From assembly GCF_029017505.1 (NCBI RefSeq), contig NZ_JAQGEI010000003.1, forward strand, positions 1 to 64,000: a stretch of 64,000 nt of DNA. Reading direction: 5' to 3'. Under the pieces are notes generated by a model. That model did no database searches and was not told the DNA's origin. It saw only the letters and a list, made by a program, of their open reading frames with translations. This document shows, piece after piece, positions 30,285 through 38,997 of this stretch. The stretch comes from Sedimenticola hydrogenitrophicus. GTDB taxonomy: Bacteria > Pseudomonadota > Gammaproteobacteria > Chromatiales > Chromatiaceae. The first letter of the stretch is position 1; each line of letters starts with the position of its first letter. A program made the position numbers and the translations under genes.

Positions 30285-32603
30285 TCAGGCGTTGGTGATG
30301 CCCGAGGTCGGCGGCGCCAGGTCGGCGAGTTCCAGCCAGCAGGGTGAAATCGATTTTGCATCGACCGAGGCAGGCAATGCCACGCCGGCGTTGGCGCCAT
30401 GGATCTGCTTCACGATTCCGGCTATCTCACGCTGGTCCGCCCGCAACACCGGGCCTGCCGGCCGGACATAGTCGGCTTTCAGATACTGCAGGACTTTGAT
30501 GGCGGTGCCGTTGGCGCCAAAGCGCGCCAGCGAGATCTTGATGCCCATCTCCTGCAGTTGTGAAAAATGCTCTCGTGCATGCTTCAGATCGACACTCAAC
30601 TCGGCAATTCGATATTCACATACCAGACCGACGCCCACCATCTGCCGGGCCCGCAACTGATCCCTGAGCCAGCCGCCGATGGTGCCCTGGAAAATCGACT
30701 CTGACGATTGCCCCACGAAGAACAGGCCGTTTTTCCCCTTGGCCCGTTTCTCTTCCAGTATGTTCAGGGCGCGCTCGATGAGCCATTGACTGAACTGGGT
30801 GCCGAGTCCCTCCTCATCGGCAAGTGACAGCAGCTCCGAGCTGCCCAGCTGCCTTCCATCGGCAAGTTGCAGACGCGGTTTCAGTTCATAGGCTTCAGCC
30901 CCGCTCTTCCGCGGATGTTCCAATGTTCTGAAATAGAGCTGGAAGCTATTTTTGTCCAGCGCCTGCCTGAACAGGTGGGGCAGTTGTCCCGCTTCCGCCG
31001 GAGCGGCGCTACGCTCGCTCTCCTGATACAGCTTTACGTGCTGTGGGCTGTCCTGTATCTCCTGGCAGGCGGCGACCGCATTCGCCATCAGATCGGCGGC
31101 GCTGGTCTGTTGCTCGCCAAGGATGGCGATCCCGATATAGGGGGTTGGCGTTGCCTCCCCCTTTAAGCCGAGAAGTTTATGGGCAAGTTTTTCGGCCAAG
31201 GCGATCACATTCTTCTGGTGTGGTCGCATGACCAGAACGGCAAAGCTTTCCGCATCCATGCATGCGGCGATATCCTGGTCTTCCAGCTGCCCACTGACCA
31301 GACTCGCCATTTTGGTGAGAAGGCTTTCATGATCGGGGCGGGTGCTGTCCGCCTGCTGCAGCGAGATATGCAAGACGCCACCGGTTGTCCCGCGATCCTG
31401 TGCCTCGGCGCTAATGCGATCCAGTTGTGCGTAGAAATAGCGACGGTTATAAAGTCCGGTCAGCCGGTCACGCGAACTGGGGGGGTGATGCCGTTTTTCG
31501 AGTATCCGGGCACGCTGCACCCGGTTGGTGATGGTATTGATCAGGTGGCGCGGGCGGATCGGCTTGCTGAGAAAATCATCAGCGCCGACACTCAGGGCGT
31601 GCAGCTGCTTGTCGGTGTTCAGTTCGCCGGAGAGGAAGACAATCGGGGTGGTAACGCCATCGGGATGTTCCCTGATGATGGTGGTCAGCTCGATGCCGTT
31701 GGCATTGGGCATATAGAGGTCCATCAGAATCAGGTCTGGACGAAATTTATCCAGTGCATCGATCACTTTCAAGGGGTCGGTGAGGACCTGTGTCCTCATT
31801 CCGCTCTTGCTGAGCACGGAGGCGGCAAAATCCGCCTGTGACGGGTCATCTTCCACAATCAGGATGCGGTAACGGTCGGCTTTGGGCGAGGCCAGTTCAA
31901 TCACCCTGTTGCACAGCTCCCGGGTGTTGACCGGTGTCATGTAGTAGGCATCCACGCCGCTGCGCAACGCCAGCAGTCGTTGTTCCAGATCGCGACGCTG
32001 GCTCAGGCAGATCAGGCCAACCTGTTTGCGCTGCCGTTCCTGTTGGATGGCCAGTTCGCGATTGAGTTGGGCCATCCGCGACAGAAAACGGTCATCGATG
32101 ATCAGCACATCCGGCAGTCGCCGTTGTATTTCCCCCTCCACATCATCGGGCTGGTTGAAGCTGAGGAGGGTGCAGCCCTGTTGTTCAAGCATGCCGCGCA
32201 GACCAGGTGCCGGCGGGTCGTTGCCGCTCAGCCGATAGACCAGCAGGTTCACCGGGAGCTCGCTACCGGACTTGCTGCGTATCAACTCGGATTCGTGTCT
32301 GATCGCAGCGATCAGGGTGTTCACGGTCGACAGCTGTTCGCTGGTGGGGCGATTGTCCGTATCGCCGAATGCGCTGAGGTAGACTTCCAGAGAAAAGCTG
32401 CTCTCGCTCAGGTTGATCAGCCCAAAGCTGCCACAGGAACCGGTAAGATTCTGCAGTTTTCGGCACAACTTTTTGCGCAGCTGGTCATCCCATGGGCCGC
32501 GGGAGAGACGGTCCCAGTCGTTGGCGAAACTGTTAATCCGTTCAGGAAGATGCTGTATGAACGCGGCCTTGAGTTCACGCTCTTTCTGTTGTTGCTCGGG
32601 CAT
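30285..32603 (-). CDS. Multi-domain response regulator with degenerate GGDEF-EAL (FimX-like)
   Basis: 772 residues from ATG 32603 (AAGGAA 8 nt upstream). Order: an Hpt-like helical domain whose histidine motif is lost (LQNLTGSCGSFG), a pseudo-receiver (about 125-235), a full receiver (about 245-365) with DLILMDLYMPNANG, a GGDEF-type domain with LTGLYNRRYF but MDAES at the active loop, and an EAL-type domain with AEAYELKPRL for the EALLR motif and ARFGANG for DDFG. Both c-di-GMP catalytic sites are gone, so it is likely a c-di-GMP or protein-binding output, like FimX. Divergent from the hybrid kinase at 32863. Confidence 0.85.
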   Translation of the reverse strand: MPEQQQKERELKAAFIQHLPERINSFANDWDRLSRGPWDDQLRKKLCRKLQNLTGSCGSFGLINLSESSFSLEVYLSAFGDTDNRPTSEQLSTVNTLIAAIRHESELIRSKSGSELPVNLLVYRLSGNDPPAPGLRGMLEQQGCTLLSFNQPDDVEGEIQRRLPDVLIIDDRFLSRMAQLNRELAIQQERQRKQVGLICLSQRRDLEQRLLALRSGVDAYYMTPVNTRELCNRVIELASPKADRYRILIVEDDPSQADFAASVLSKSGMRTQVLTDPLKVIDALDKFRPDLILMDLYMPNANGIELTTIIREHPDGVTTPIVFLSGELNTDKQLHALSVGADDFLSKPIRPRHLINTITNRVQRARILEKRHHPPSSRDRLTGLYNRRYFYAQLDRISAEAQDRGTTGGVLHISLQQADSTRPDHESLLTKMASLVSGQLEDQDIAACMDAESFAVLVMRPHQKNVIALAEKLAHKLLGLKGEATPTPYIGIAILGEQQTSAADLMANAVAACQEIQDSPQHVKLYQESERSAAPAEAGQLPHLFRQALDKNSFQLYFRTLEHPRKSGAEAYELKPRLQLADGRQLGSSELLSLADEEGLGTQFSQWLIERALNILEEKRAKGKNGLFFVGQSSESIFQGTIGGWLRDQLRARQMVGVGLVCEYRIAELSVDLKHAREHFSQLQEMGIKISLARFGANGTAIKVLQYLKADYVRPAGPVLRADQREIAGIVKQIHGANAGVALPASVDAKSISPCWLELADLAPPTSGITNA

Positions 32604-32862
32604 ATATTCGGTTCCTTGGGATACAGTGTATGCTGATCGGAATCGGGGCAAGGATCATAACCGCCAGTTTTGCATAAAATGGTCTCCTTGACAGCCTTTG
32701 TGAACAATCGCCGGCGTGTCTGCAATGCGGATCTCCGGAATGGCGTGTGTCGGTGTAAGATAGGCGGTCCCCGCCTTACGTGGTACCGGGGATTGAATCG
32801 CCGACGATAATTTGGTTGTTTTAATGCGTGCGGACGCCCGCCGGAGGCACCCCGGAGACAGC

Positions 32863-35670
32863 ATGTCAGAGCACACGATAATCAGGACACGAATGATCGC
32901 CATGGAGCGGGTCCGCCTGTTCTACGCTGGTCTCGGTTTTGCCGGGGTCGCCACCCTCCTGCCGGGAGGGCTGGTCTATTGGCTGAACGGCAGTGTCGGC
33001 AGTGGGCCCATCGGCATTCTCTCGGGAGGATTGCTGCTGGTCGGAGTCGCGCAGCTCGGGCTCTGGTATGCCTGGTACCGGCACAAACCGGAAATCGCCG
33101 AAATCAGCCCCTGGGTATATTTTCCGTTGCCCGCCAGCTTGCTGTCAGGTCTTCTCTGGGGCGCCATTACCGCCTGCGTTCTGTCGCTCCAGCAGACTGA
33201 TGCCGGGCTGCTCATCCTGCTCGTCATCGGTGCCAGCACGCTGCTGTCGATCATGCTGTTGTCGGCGCTGGAGCTGATGGTGCTGCTGTTTATTGCCGGT
33301 TTCCTGGCGGCCCTGTTATGGGTGTTCAACGCCAGCCGGTTCTGGCCCTCCGGCGCAAGCATCACGGTGCTGCTGGCGGTTGTGCTGGGCCTGGGCCTGG
33401 TGGCCATGGCCTTTTCGGTGCTGTTCGGCATGATTGCCCGGCTGCGGGCGGGCAAGCAGAATGTGAGCGGAAAGCTTAACCAGGCACGGCGGAAGATGGA
33501 CGGTCTGCACTCCAGGCTCAGCGAGCAGGATGAGCGTCGGCGTGATGTGGAACAGAAACTCTACCTGGCCAAAGAGGCGGCAGAGACCGCCAACATGGTG
33601 AAGGGCGAATTCCTGGCCATCATGAGCCATGAAATCCGTACGCCGTTGAACGGTATCGTACCGCTGCTGGAGATTCTGCGCGAAACGACCCTGAACCGGG
33701 AGCAGCGGCAGATTGTCAATACCGCGCTGAACTCTTCCCATCACCTGCTGAGCATTATTAACGACATCCTCGACTTCTCGAAAATAGAGGCGGGAAAGCT
33801 TGATCTGGAATCGATCGAGCTGAACCTGCGTGAGCTGGTCGAATCGGTGGTGGCGATGATGGCCAAGAGCGCGGAGCGGCGGGGACTGGAGCTGGATTAC
33901 CGGATCGCGGCGGATCTGCCCATGGTGGTCCGGGGTGATCCCATCAGGTTGCGTCAGGTATTGACCAATCTGGTCAGCAACGCCATCAAGTTCACCCCCC
34001 GGGGGAGTGTCGTGGTGGAGGCGGCCTGCCGGGGCCGCGACAGGAAGCACGTCGAGGTGATCTTTACCATCAAGGACAGCGGGGTCGGTATCAGCGAAGA
34101 GGTCCAGGCACGACTGTTCCACTCGTTTAATCAGGCCGATGCCTCGACCACCCGGAAACACGGTGGGACTGGGCTTGGGCTGGTGATCTCGCGCCGGCTG
34201 GTGGAGCTGATGGATGGCAAGATCGGGGTCAGGTCGGCGGTGGGCAAGGGCTCGGTATTCTGGTTTGTGGTGCCGCTGCGCAAGTCCTTGCGGGACATGC
34301 CGGCTGAGCGCCGTTCGCTACAGGGGCTGCGGGTGCTGGTGCTCGACGATAATGACCGGCACGCGGAGAAGATCGGGCAATATTTTGCCGAGTGGGGCAT
34401 CCTCCATCAGCGTGCGGATGGCAGCATGGACGCGCTGGCGAAACTGGTATCGACCGCGAGCCTGGGTGAGAGTTGGGCCTACGAACTGCTGGTGATCGAC
34501 AGCAAGGCCCTGGGTGGGCGGCTACAGGGTTTTCTGCAGGAGATCGATGGCGAGGCAGCGCTGGGTGGCCTGAAACGGCTGACCATCGGCCACTCCCCCC
34601 ATTCCACCACCCGGCTGGGGCTGGACGCGACCCTGGGCCGGCCGGTGAAAAAGAGTGACCTGTACCGCGCCCTCTGTCGCGTGATGGATGTGCAGAGCGA
34701 GGCGGGGGCGGGTCGGCAGCAGGGGGAGGAGAAGCTCGCCAACCAGTTTCTGTATGCCGATACCCAGGCGCAGTCGTGGGCGGAGACCGTGCCGGTTGAC
34801 TCGACCGCGGCAGGGATACCGCCTGCCGATGAGATACAGCTGATGGGCCACGTGCTGATTGTCGAAGACAATCTGGTCAATCTCAATGTGGCGAAAAAGA
34901 TGCTGCTGCGCCTGGGACTGACGTGCGATGTGGCCGAGGATGGCCTGGCCGCGCTGAGTGCAATCGATCACCAGCAGTATGACCTGGTGCTGATGGATTG
35001 CCAGATGCCGCGTATGGACGGCTATGAGGCGACCCGGGCGATACGTCTGCGCGAAGTGACCCAGGGGTTGGCGCACCTGCCGGTCATCGCCATGACCGCC
35101 AATGCCATGCAAGGAGATCGCGAGAAATGCCTGGACGCGGGTATGGATGATTATCTTTCCAAGCCGGTGATGCCCGCGACCCTGCGCCTGATGCTCAGCC
35201 GCTGGCTGCCCCATGATGGGCCGGCGGTGCGGCAGGCGGAGAGCCGGGTGATGGAGCCGGATCAGCGTATTGGGAAGCGGCCTGCCACGGCATCCATTCA
35301 TGCCGCCGACGGGAATCAGTCGGCGGTCGAGGTCGACAGAGCCGTTCTCCAAGAGCTGTATGAGATTATGGACGATGATTTCGGCGGCCTGCTGATCGGC
35401 TACCTCGATGCGGCACCGGGGCTGATCCGGGAGATTGAGGCAGGTATCCTGGATGGGGATGCCCAACGGGTGATTTTGCCTGCCCATTCACTGAAATCGA
35501 GCAGCGCCAATGTCGGTGCGATGAAACTCTCCGCCCTGGCCTGCCGCCTGGAACTGGCCGCCCGGCAGGGGGACCTCGCCGCCATAACCGGTGCATTTGA
35601 ACAACTGAATCAATCCTTCGATGCGGCCGGCAGTGTCCTGCGCAAGGCGTGCGAGCAGGGTTTGAACTGA
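32863..35670 (+). CDS. BarA-like hybrid sensor histidine kinase (HK-REC-REC-Hpt)
   Basis: 935 residues. Order: an N-terminal membrane block with five to six helices (about 20-195) and almost no periplasmic domain, a coiled coil, HisKA with H256 (MSHEIRTPLNG), an ATPase domain (NLVSNAIKF, KDSGVGIS, GGTGLGLVIS), a pseudo-receiver (about 485-600, VLVLDDND, acceptor region altered), a receiver with D712 (VLMDCQMPRMDG), and a C-terminal Hpt with H875 (LPAHSLKSSSANVG). ATG 32863 follows GGAG. It probably phosphorylates the divergent receiver-containing protein at 30285-32603 (inference). Confidence 0.88.
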   Translation: MSEHTIIRTRMIAMERVRLFYAGLGFAGVATLLPGGLVYWLNGSVGSGPIGILSGGLLLVGVAQLGLWYAWYRHKPEIAEISPWVYFPLPASLLSGLLWGAITACVLSLQQTDAGLLILLVIGASTLLSIMLLSALELMVLLFIAGFLAALLWVFNASRFWPSGASITVLLAVVLGLGLVAMAFSVLFGMIARLRAGKQNVSGKLNQARRKMDGLHSRLSEQDERRRDVEQKLYLAKEAAETANMVKGEFLAIMSHEIRTPLNGIVPLLEILRETTLNREQRQIVNTALNSSHHLLSIINDILDFSKIEAGKLDLESIELNLRELVESVVAMMAKSAERRGLELDYRIAADLPMVVRGDPIRLRQVLTNLVSNAIKFTPRGSVVVEAACRGRDRKHVEVIFTIKDSGVGISEEVQARLFHSFNQADASTTRKHGGTGLGLVISRRLVELMDGKIGVRSAVGKGSVFWFVVPLRKSLRDMPAERRSLQGLRVLVLDDNDRHAEKIGQYFAEWGILHQRADGSMDALAKLVSTASLGESWAYELLVIDSKALGGRLQGFLQEIDGEAALGGLKRLTIGHSPHSTTRLGLDATLGRPVKKSDLYRALCRVMDVQSEAGAGRQQGEEKLANQFLYADTQAQSWAETVPVDSTAAGIPPADEIQLMGHVLIVEDNLVNLNVAKKMLLRLGLTCDVAEDGLAALSAIDHQQYDLVLMDCQMPRMDGYEATRAIRLREVTQGLAHLPVIAMTANAMQGDREKCLDAGMDDYLSKPVMPATLRLMLSRWLPHDGPAVRQAESRVMEPDQRIGKRPATASIHAADGNQSAVEVDRAVLQELYEIMDDDFGGLLIGYLDAAPGLIREIEAGILDGDAQRVILPAHSLKSSSANVGAMKLSALACRLELAARQGDLAAITGAFEQLNQSFDAAGSVLRKACEQGLN

Positions 35671-35726
35671 CGGTGCCAGGAGTCTGTCGGTCATGCCCGA
35701 CAGACTCCCAGATCAATGGAGCGCGT

Positions 35727-37019
35727 GTGACGCAGCACAGGAAAGCAGTCTGGAAGAGTCGGCGGGTCGTCTCATGGGGTCTGTATGACTGGGCCAATTC
35801 CGCCTTTGCGACGACCGTGATGGCCGGTTTTTTTCCGTTATTCTTCAAGCAGTACTGGGCCGCCGGTTTGGATACCGGCGAGAGCACCTTCATGCTGGGG
35901 AGCTTCAATGCCCTCGCCAGCCTGGTGGTCGTGCTGCTGGCGCCGCTGCTGGGTGCCATCGCCGACCGGGGGAGCGCGCGTAAACGGTTCCTGCTCTTTT
36001 TCGCCATGATGGGGATCATCATGACCGGCAGCCTCTACCTGGTGGCCGCCGGCGGATGGATGCTGGCACTGGCGCTCTATACCCTGGCGGTGATCGGATT
36101 TTCCAGCAGCAATGTGTTCTATGATGCGCTGTTGATCGAGGTGGCCGCGGAGCCGGAAGTGGACATGGTCTCCTCCTTCGGTTTCGCCCTGGGCTATCTG
36201 GGGGGCGGTATCCTGTTTGCCATCAATGTCTGGATGACGCTCGATCCACCACTGTTTGGTCTGGCCGATACGACCGCCGCGGTGAAGGCCTCATTCCTGA
36301 TGGTGGCCATCTGGTGGGCGGTCTTCAGCCTGCCCGTGCTGATGTTTGTGCCCGAGCCGGTTGTCTCCACCACCAGCGGCTGGCTGGCCGGTATCCGGGC
36401 CGGGGTGCAGCAGCTGCGCTACACCTTCTCCCGGCTGAGGCTGCTGCGTCAGGCGGGACTGTTCCTGGTCGCCTATTGGCTCTATATCGATGGCGTGGAT
36501 ACCATCATCAGGATGGCGGTGGATTATGGCCTGGCCCTCGGCTTTGATGCCAATGATCTGATTGTGGCGCTGCTGATCACCCAGTTTGTCGGCTTTCCGG
36601 CAGCGCTGCTGTTCGGGCGGCTGGGCGAGCGCTTCGGTCCGCGGCAGGGTATTTTTGTCGGCATCGGCGTCTATCTGGTGATCATCCTCTGGGCCTATCA
36701 GATGAGTCAGGTGTGGGAGTTTTATCTGCTGGCGGTGGCGGTCGGCCTGGTCCAGGGGGGGATTCAAGCCCTCAGCCGGTCATTCTATGTCCGTCTTATC
36801 CCGGTGGATAAGCCGGCCGAATTTTTCGGCTTCTATAATATGTTGGGAAAGTTCGCTGCCGTGTTGGGTCCGCTGCTGATGGGCATGGTCAGTGTGGCAA
36901 CGGGGAGTCCCAGGCTTTCCATTCTCGCCGTGGCGGTGCTGTTCGTGGCCGGTGCCCTGCTGCTCAGGCAGGTGGACGAAACGGCGGGCAGGGCCCAGGC
37001 CCGGCTACTGGAAGAGTGA
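35727..37019 (+). CDS. Major facilitator transporter, UMF1 (Atg22-like) family
   Basis: 430 residues with about 12 membrane helices. The N-terminus SWGLYDWANSAFATTVMAGFFPLFF is the UMF1/Atg22-like signature (YDWANSA). The GTG start follows GGAG at 35718-35721. Substrates of bacterial members are mostly unknown; yeast Atg22 exports amino acids from the vacuole. It runs directly into the protease gene without a gap. Confidence 0.9.
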   Translation: MTQHRKAVWKSRRVVSWGLYDWANSAFATTVMAGFFPLFFKQYWAAGLDTGESTFMLGSFNALASLVVVLLAPLLGAIADRGSARKRFLLFFAMMGIIMTGSLYLVAAGGWMLALALYTLAVIGFSSSNVFYDALLIEVAAEPEVDMVSSFGFALGYLGGGILFAINVWMTLDPPLFGLADTTAAVKASFLMVAIWWAVFSLPVLMFVPEPVVSTTSGWLAGIRAGVQQLRYTFSRLRLLRQAGLFLVAYWLYIDGVDTIIRMAVDYGLALGFDANDLIVALLITQFVGFPAALLFGRLGERFGPRQGIFVGIGVYLVIILWAYQMSQVWEFYLLAVAVGLVQGGIQALSRSFYVRLIPVDKPAEFFGFYNMLGKFAAVLGPLLMGMVSVATGSPRLSILAVAVLFVAGALLLRQVDETAGRAQARLLEE

Positions 37020-37709
37020 GTGATGCAGTTCGTCATCCTTTTTATCGTGTTGATACTCCTTATTCTGGGACCGCAGTGGTGGGTCAGGTCGGTTCTTGCC
37101 CGGCATAGCCGGGAAGACGGGCGGTTTCCCGGCACCGGGGGTGAGTTGGCGTCCCATCTGCTGGGCAGGCTCTCCCTGGATCAGGTCGGGGTGGAGGCCG
37201 CGGCCGCGGGGCAGGGCGATCACTATGACCCGGTGACCCGATGTGTCCGCCTCACCCCGGACAAGCTGGATGGCCGGACCCTGACGGCGGTGGTGACGGC
37301 TGCCCACGAAGTGGGGCATGCCATCCAGCACGCCCTGGGGTATGGACCGTTCCGCTGGCGCATGCGTCTGGTGAAGATTGCCCTGGTGACGGAGCGTCTC
37401 GGTTCGTTTCTGCTGTTCGCGGTCCCGGTGCTGACGCTGATCACCAAGGCCCCGGCGGCGGGTGCCCTGATGTTGCTGGCGGCAGTGGCAACCCTGGGGG
37501 TGGGGCTGTTGGTGCAACTGGTGACCCTGCCGGTTGAATGGGATGCCAGTTTCGGCCGGGCCATGCCGCTGCTGGAATCCGGTTACCTGGACAAGGCACA
37601 ACTGCCCGCGGCCAGGACCATCCTGCGGGCCTGCTCCCTCACCTATCTGGCGGCCTCCCTGGCCGGCCTGCTCAATTTCTGGCGCTGGATGCGTTTCTTG
37701 CGGCATTAA
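37020..37709 (+). CDS. YugP-family zinc metalloprotease, membrane-bound
   Basis: 229 residues. An N-terminal membrane helix (about 3-19) is followed by a short loop with the zinc site AAHEVGHAIQH (HExxH), two central helices (about 127-170), and the VEWDASFGRAMPLL segment with the third ligand region, typical of the YugP/DUF zinc metallopeptidase family. The start is GTG 37020 or ATG 37023. Immediately after the MFS gene; substrate unknown. Confidence 0.87.
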   Translation: MMQFVILFIVLILLILGPQWWVRSVLARHSREDGRFPGTGGELASHLLGRLSLDQVGVEAAAAGQGDHYDPVTRCVRLTPDKLDGRTLTAVVTAAHEVGHAIQHALGYGPFRWRMRLVKIALVTERLGSFLLFAVPVLTLITKAPAAGALMLLAAVATLGVGLLVQLVTLPVEWDASFGRAMPLLESGYLDKAQLPAARTILRACSLTYLAASLAGLLNFWRWMRFLRH

Positions 37710-37723
37710 ATCTACTTTTTCAG

Positions 37724-38052
37724 TAACTACTCATAGGGTGATTGGCCTGCCTTGCCGGCGACGTGAAGGGATTCACTAATGCCGTGGGGGCAGGGATGCC
37801 CAGGAGCGGCCTCACACGATGGCTGTTTCCTCGAATTCGGCCCCGTTTTCAGCACCTGCCCAAGCCGCTCCCGGCCATTGCATCCTCGGCTCCGTAAACG
37901 GTACATCCCTGTACCACTCCTCATGGCCTCCGCGGCATAAGTCCATCCGTGGACAAAACTCGCTTCGCTCAAACAAGGGCAGGCTTGAATCTGAAAACGG
38001 AGCCGGATTCGAGGCGCCATCAAGATCGGCCAACAAGGCAGACCAATCACTT
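37724..38052. mobile_element. Compound palindromic MITE-like element, copy D (nested insertions, right end lost)
   Basis: The left end TAACTACTCA and the right arm GGCCAACAAGGCAGACCAATCAC frame about 330 bp. It contains the left-arm insert shared with copy C (from GACGTGAAGGGATTCACTAA), the inner palindrome shared with copy B (CCTCGAATTCGGCCCC at 37829-37844 against 37999-38014), and, inside that, a further insert of about 95 bp (roughly 37862-37956) carrying the 47-bp module also found at 17850-17896. The terminal GTGAGTAGTTA is missing, and the next repeat begins at the junction. Confidence 0.82.
37876..37922. repeat. 47-bp dispersed repeat module (copy 2)
   Basis: Matches 17850-17896 at 46 of 47 positions. 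It lies within the innermost insert of compound element D. Confidence 0.8.
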
Positions 38053-38053
38053 A

Positions 38054-38284
38054 AAAGCGTGCCTTGCCCGCGTAGCCCGGTTACGCCCTCGGTACTGCGA
38101 AATTATTCTTGCGCAAGCCCTTAGGGCTCGCGCAAAAATAAGTTCCGGTATTCGGTCGCCCCTGGACCCCGCTGGCGGCGTTACGCTTTTTAGCAAGGGA
38201 ACAGCCATTGCCTGCAAAGCGTGCCTTGCCAGCGGAGCCCAGGAACGCCCTCGGTACTACGGAATTATTCTTGCGCGAGCCCTA
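38054..38284. repeat. Direct repeat pair with internal hairpin
   Basis: Two copies of a roughly 69-bp sequence starting AAAGCGTGCCTTGCC and containing ACGCCCTCGGTACT and ATTATTCTTGCGC lie at about 38054-38122 and 38216-38284, roughly 85% identical. The first copy runs into a near-perfect palindrome TTGCGCAAGCCC-TTA-GGGCTCGCGCAA. Non-coding. Confidence 0.75.
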
Positions 38285-38483
38285 AGTATCATGTGCTGTT
38301 GCGGCCGGGTTCCCGGCGGCGCTGCTGCCATTTTTTTGCCTTGTGGCGGGCCTGCCGGCAGTCAATTCTTTGTCGCCTGCCGATTAAAAATAATAACTAT
38401 TTGAAAATTAAATAAAAAATCAGCCATTAATAAATGGTATGCCTATTGCATAGGTTGGTTCGGGCTTATGCGAGGAACAGTTT

Positions 38484-38993
38484 GTGGCAAAAAAACAGGA
38501 AGATGAAGATCTTGATCTAGGTGCGGAAAACAGCGGATCAAAAAAGAAGCTGATCATCATAATATCCGGTGTGGTACTGCTGCTGGCGGTCGGTCTCGGC
38601 GTGGGCTGGTTTTTCATCGGCGGAGACGAAGAGTCGACGGATGAAGCGGCAGCGGAAGTGGTCGAGGAGCGGCGCCCGGCCCTCTATCACCCGTTGAATC
38701 CGGTGTTTGTCGTCAATCTGCCCCCGGGTAGCAAGGCGAAAATGCTCCAGATCGGTGTGCAGGTGATGGCCCGTGACCCAGCCCTGATCGAGTTTATCAA
38801 ACACAATGACCCAATGGTGCGGCATAACCTGTTGTCGCTGTTCGGCAATCAACAGGGTGCGGTGCTGCGCGACCGGAAAGGAAAGGAGAAACTCCAGGCG
38901 GACGTATTCAGGACGATCAACCAGATACTGAAGGACCAGAAAGGGCCGGGTGAGATCGAGGCCGTGTTCTTTACCTCCTTTGTGATGCAATAA
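38484..38993 (+). CDS. fliL: Flagellar basal-body-associated protein FliL
   Basis: Inner-membrane protein that surrounds the stators and supports torque. The 169 residues have an acidic/basic cytoplasmic N-terminus, one membrane helix (about 23-45), and a periplasmic domain with LYHPLNPVFVVNLPP. GTG start with GAGGA 8 nt upstream. First gene of the flagellar run; the promoter should lie in the repeat-flanked spacer before it. Confidence 0.93.
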   Translation: MAKKQEDEDLDLGAENSGSKKKLIIIISGVVLLLAVGLGVGWFFIGGDEESTDEAAAEVVEERRPALYHPLNPVFVVNLPPGSKAKMLQIGVQVMARDPALIEFIKHNDPMVRHNLLSLFGNQQGAVLRDRKGKEKLQADVFRTINQILKDQKGPGEIEAVFFTSFVMQ

Positions 38994-38997
38994 AATT

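Larger units (their letters stand above)
37710..38483. other. 774-bp repeat-filled spacer before the flagellar cluster
   Basis: No credible gene. It holds compound palindromic element copy D, then two direct copies of a roughly 69-bp sequence, then an AT-rich stretch (38380-38480) that should contain the fliL promoter. Open frames through it are made of repeat sequence, lack ribosome sites and do not resemble proteins. Confidence 0.75.

Noticed and set aside
6384-38052. CRISPR-like array
   Set aside because: The repeats are long palindromes dispersed over 32 kb with no regular spacers and no cas genes.
37819-38415. Several 60-150 codon open frames in the spacer before fliL
   Set aside because: All are translated repeats; none has a start context or resembles a protein.
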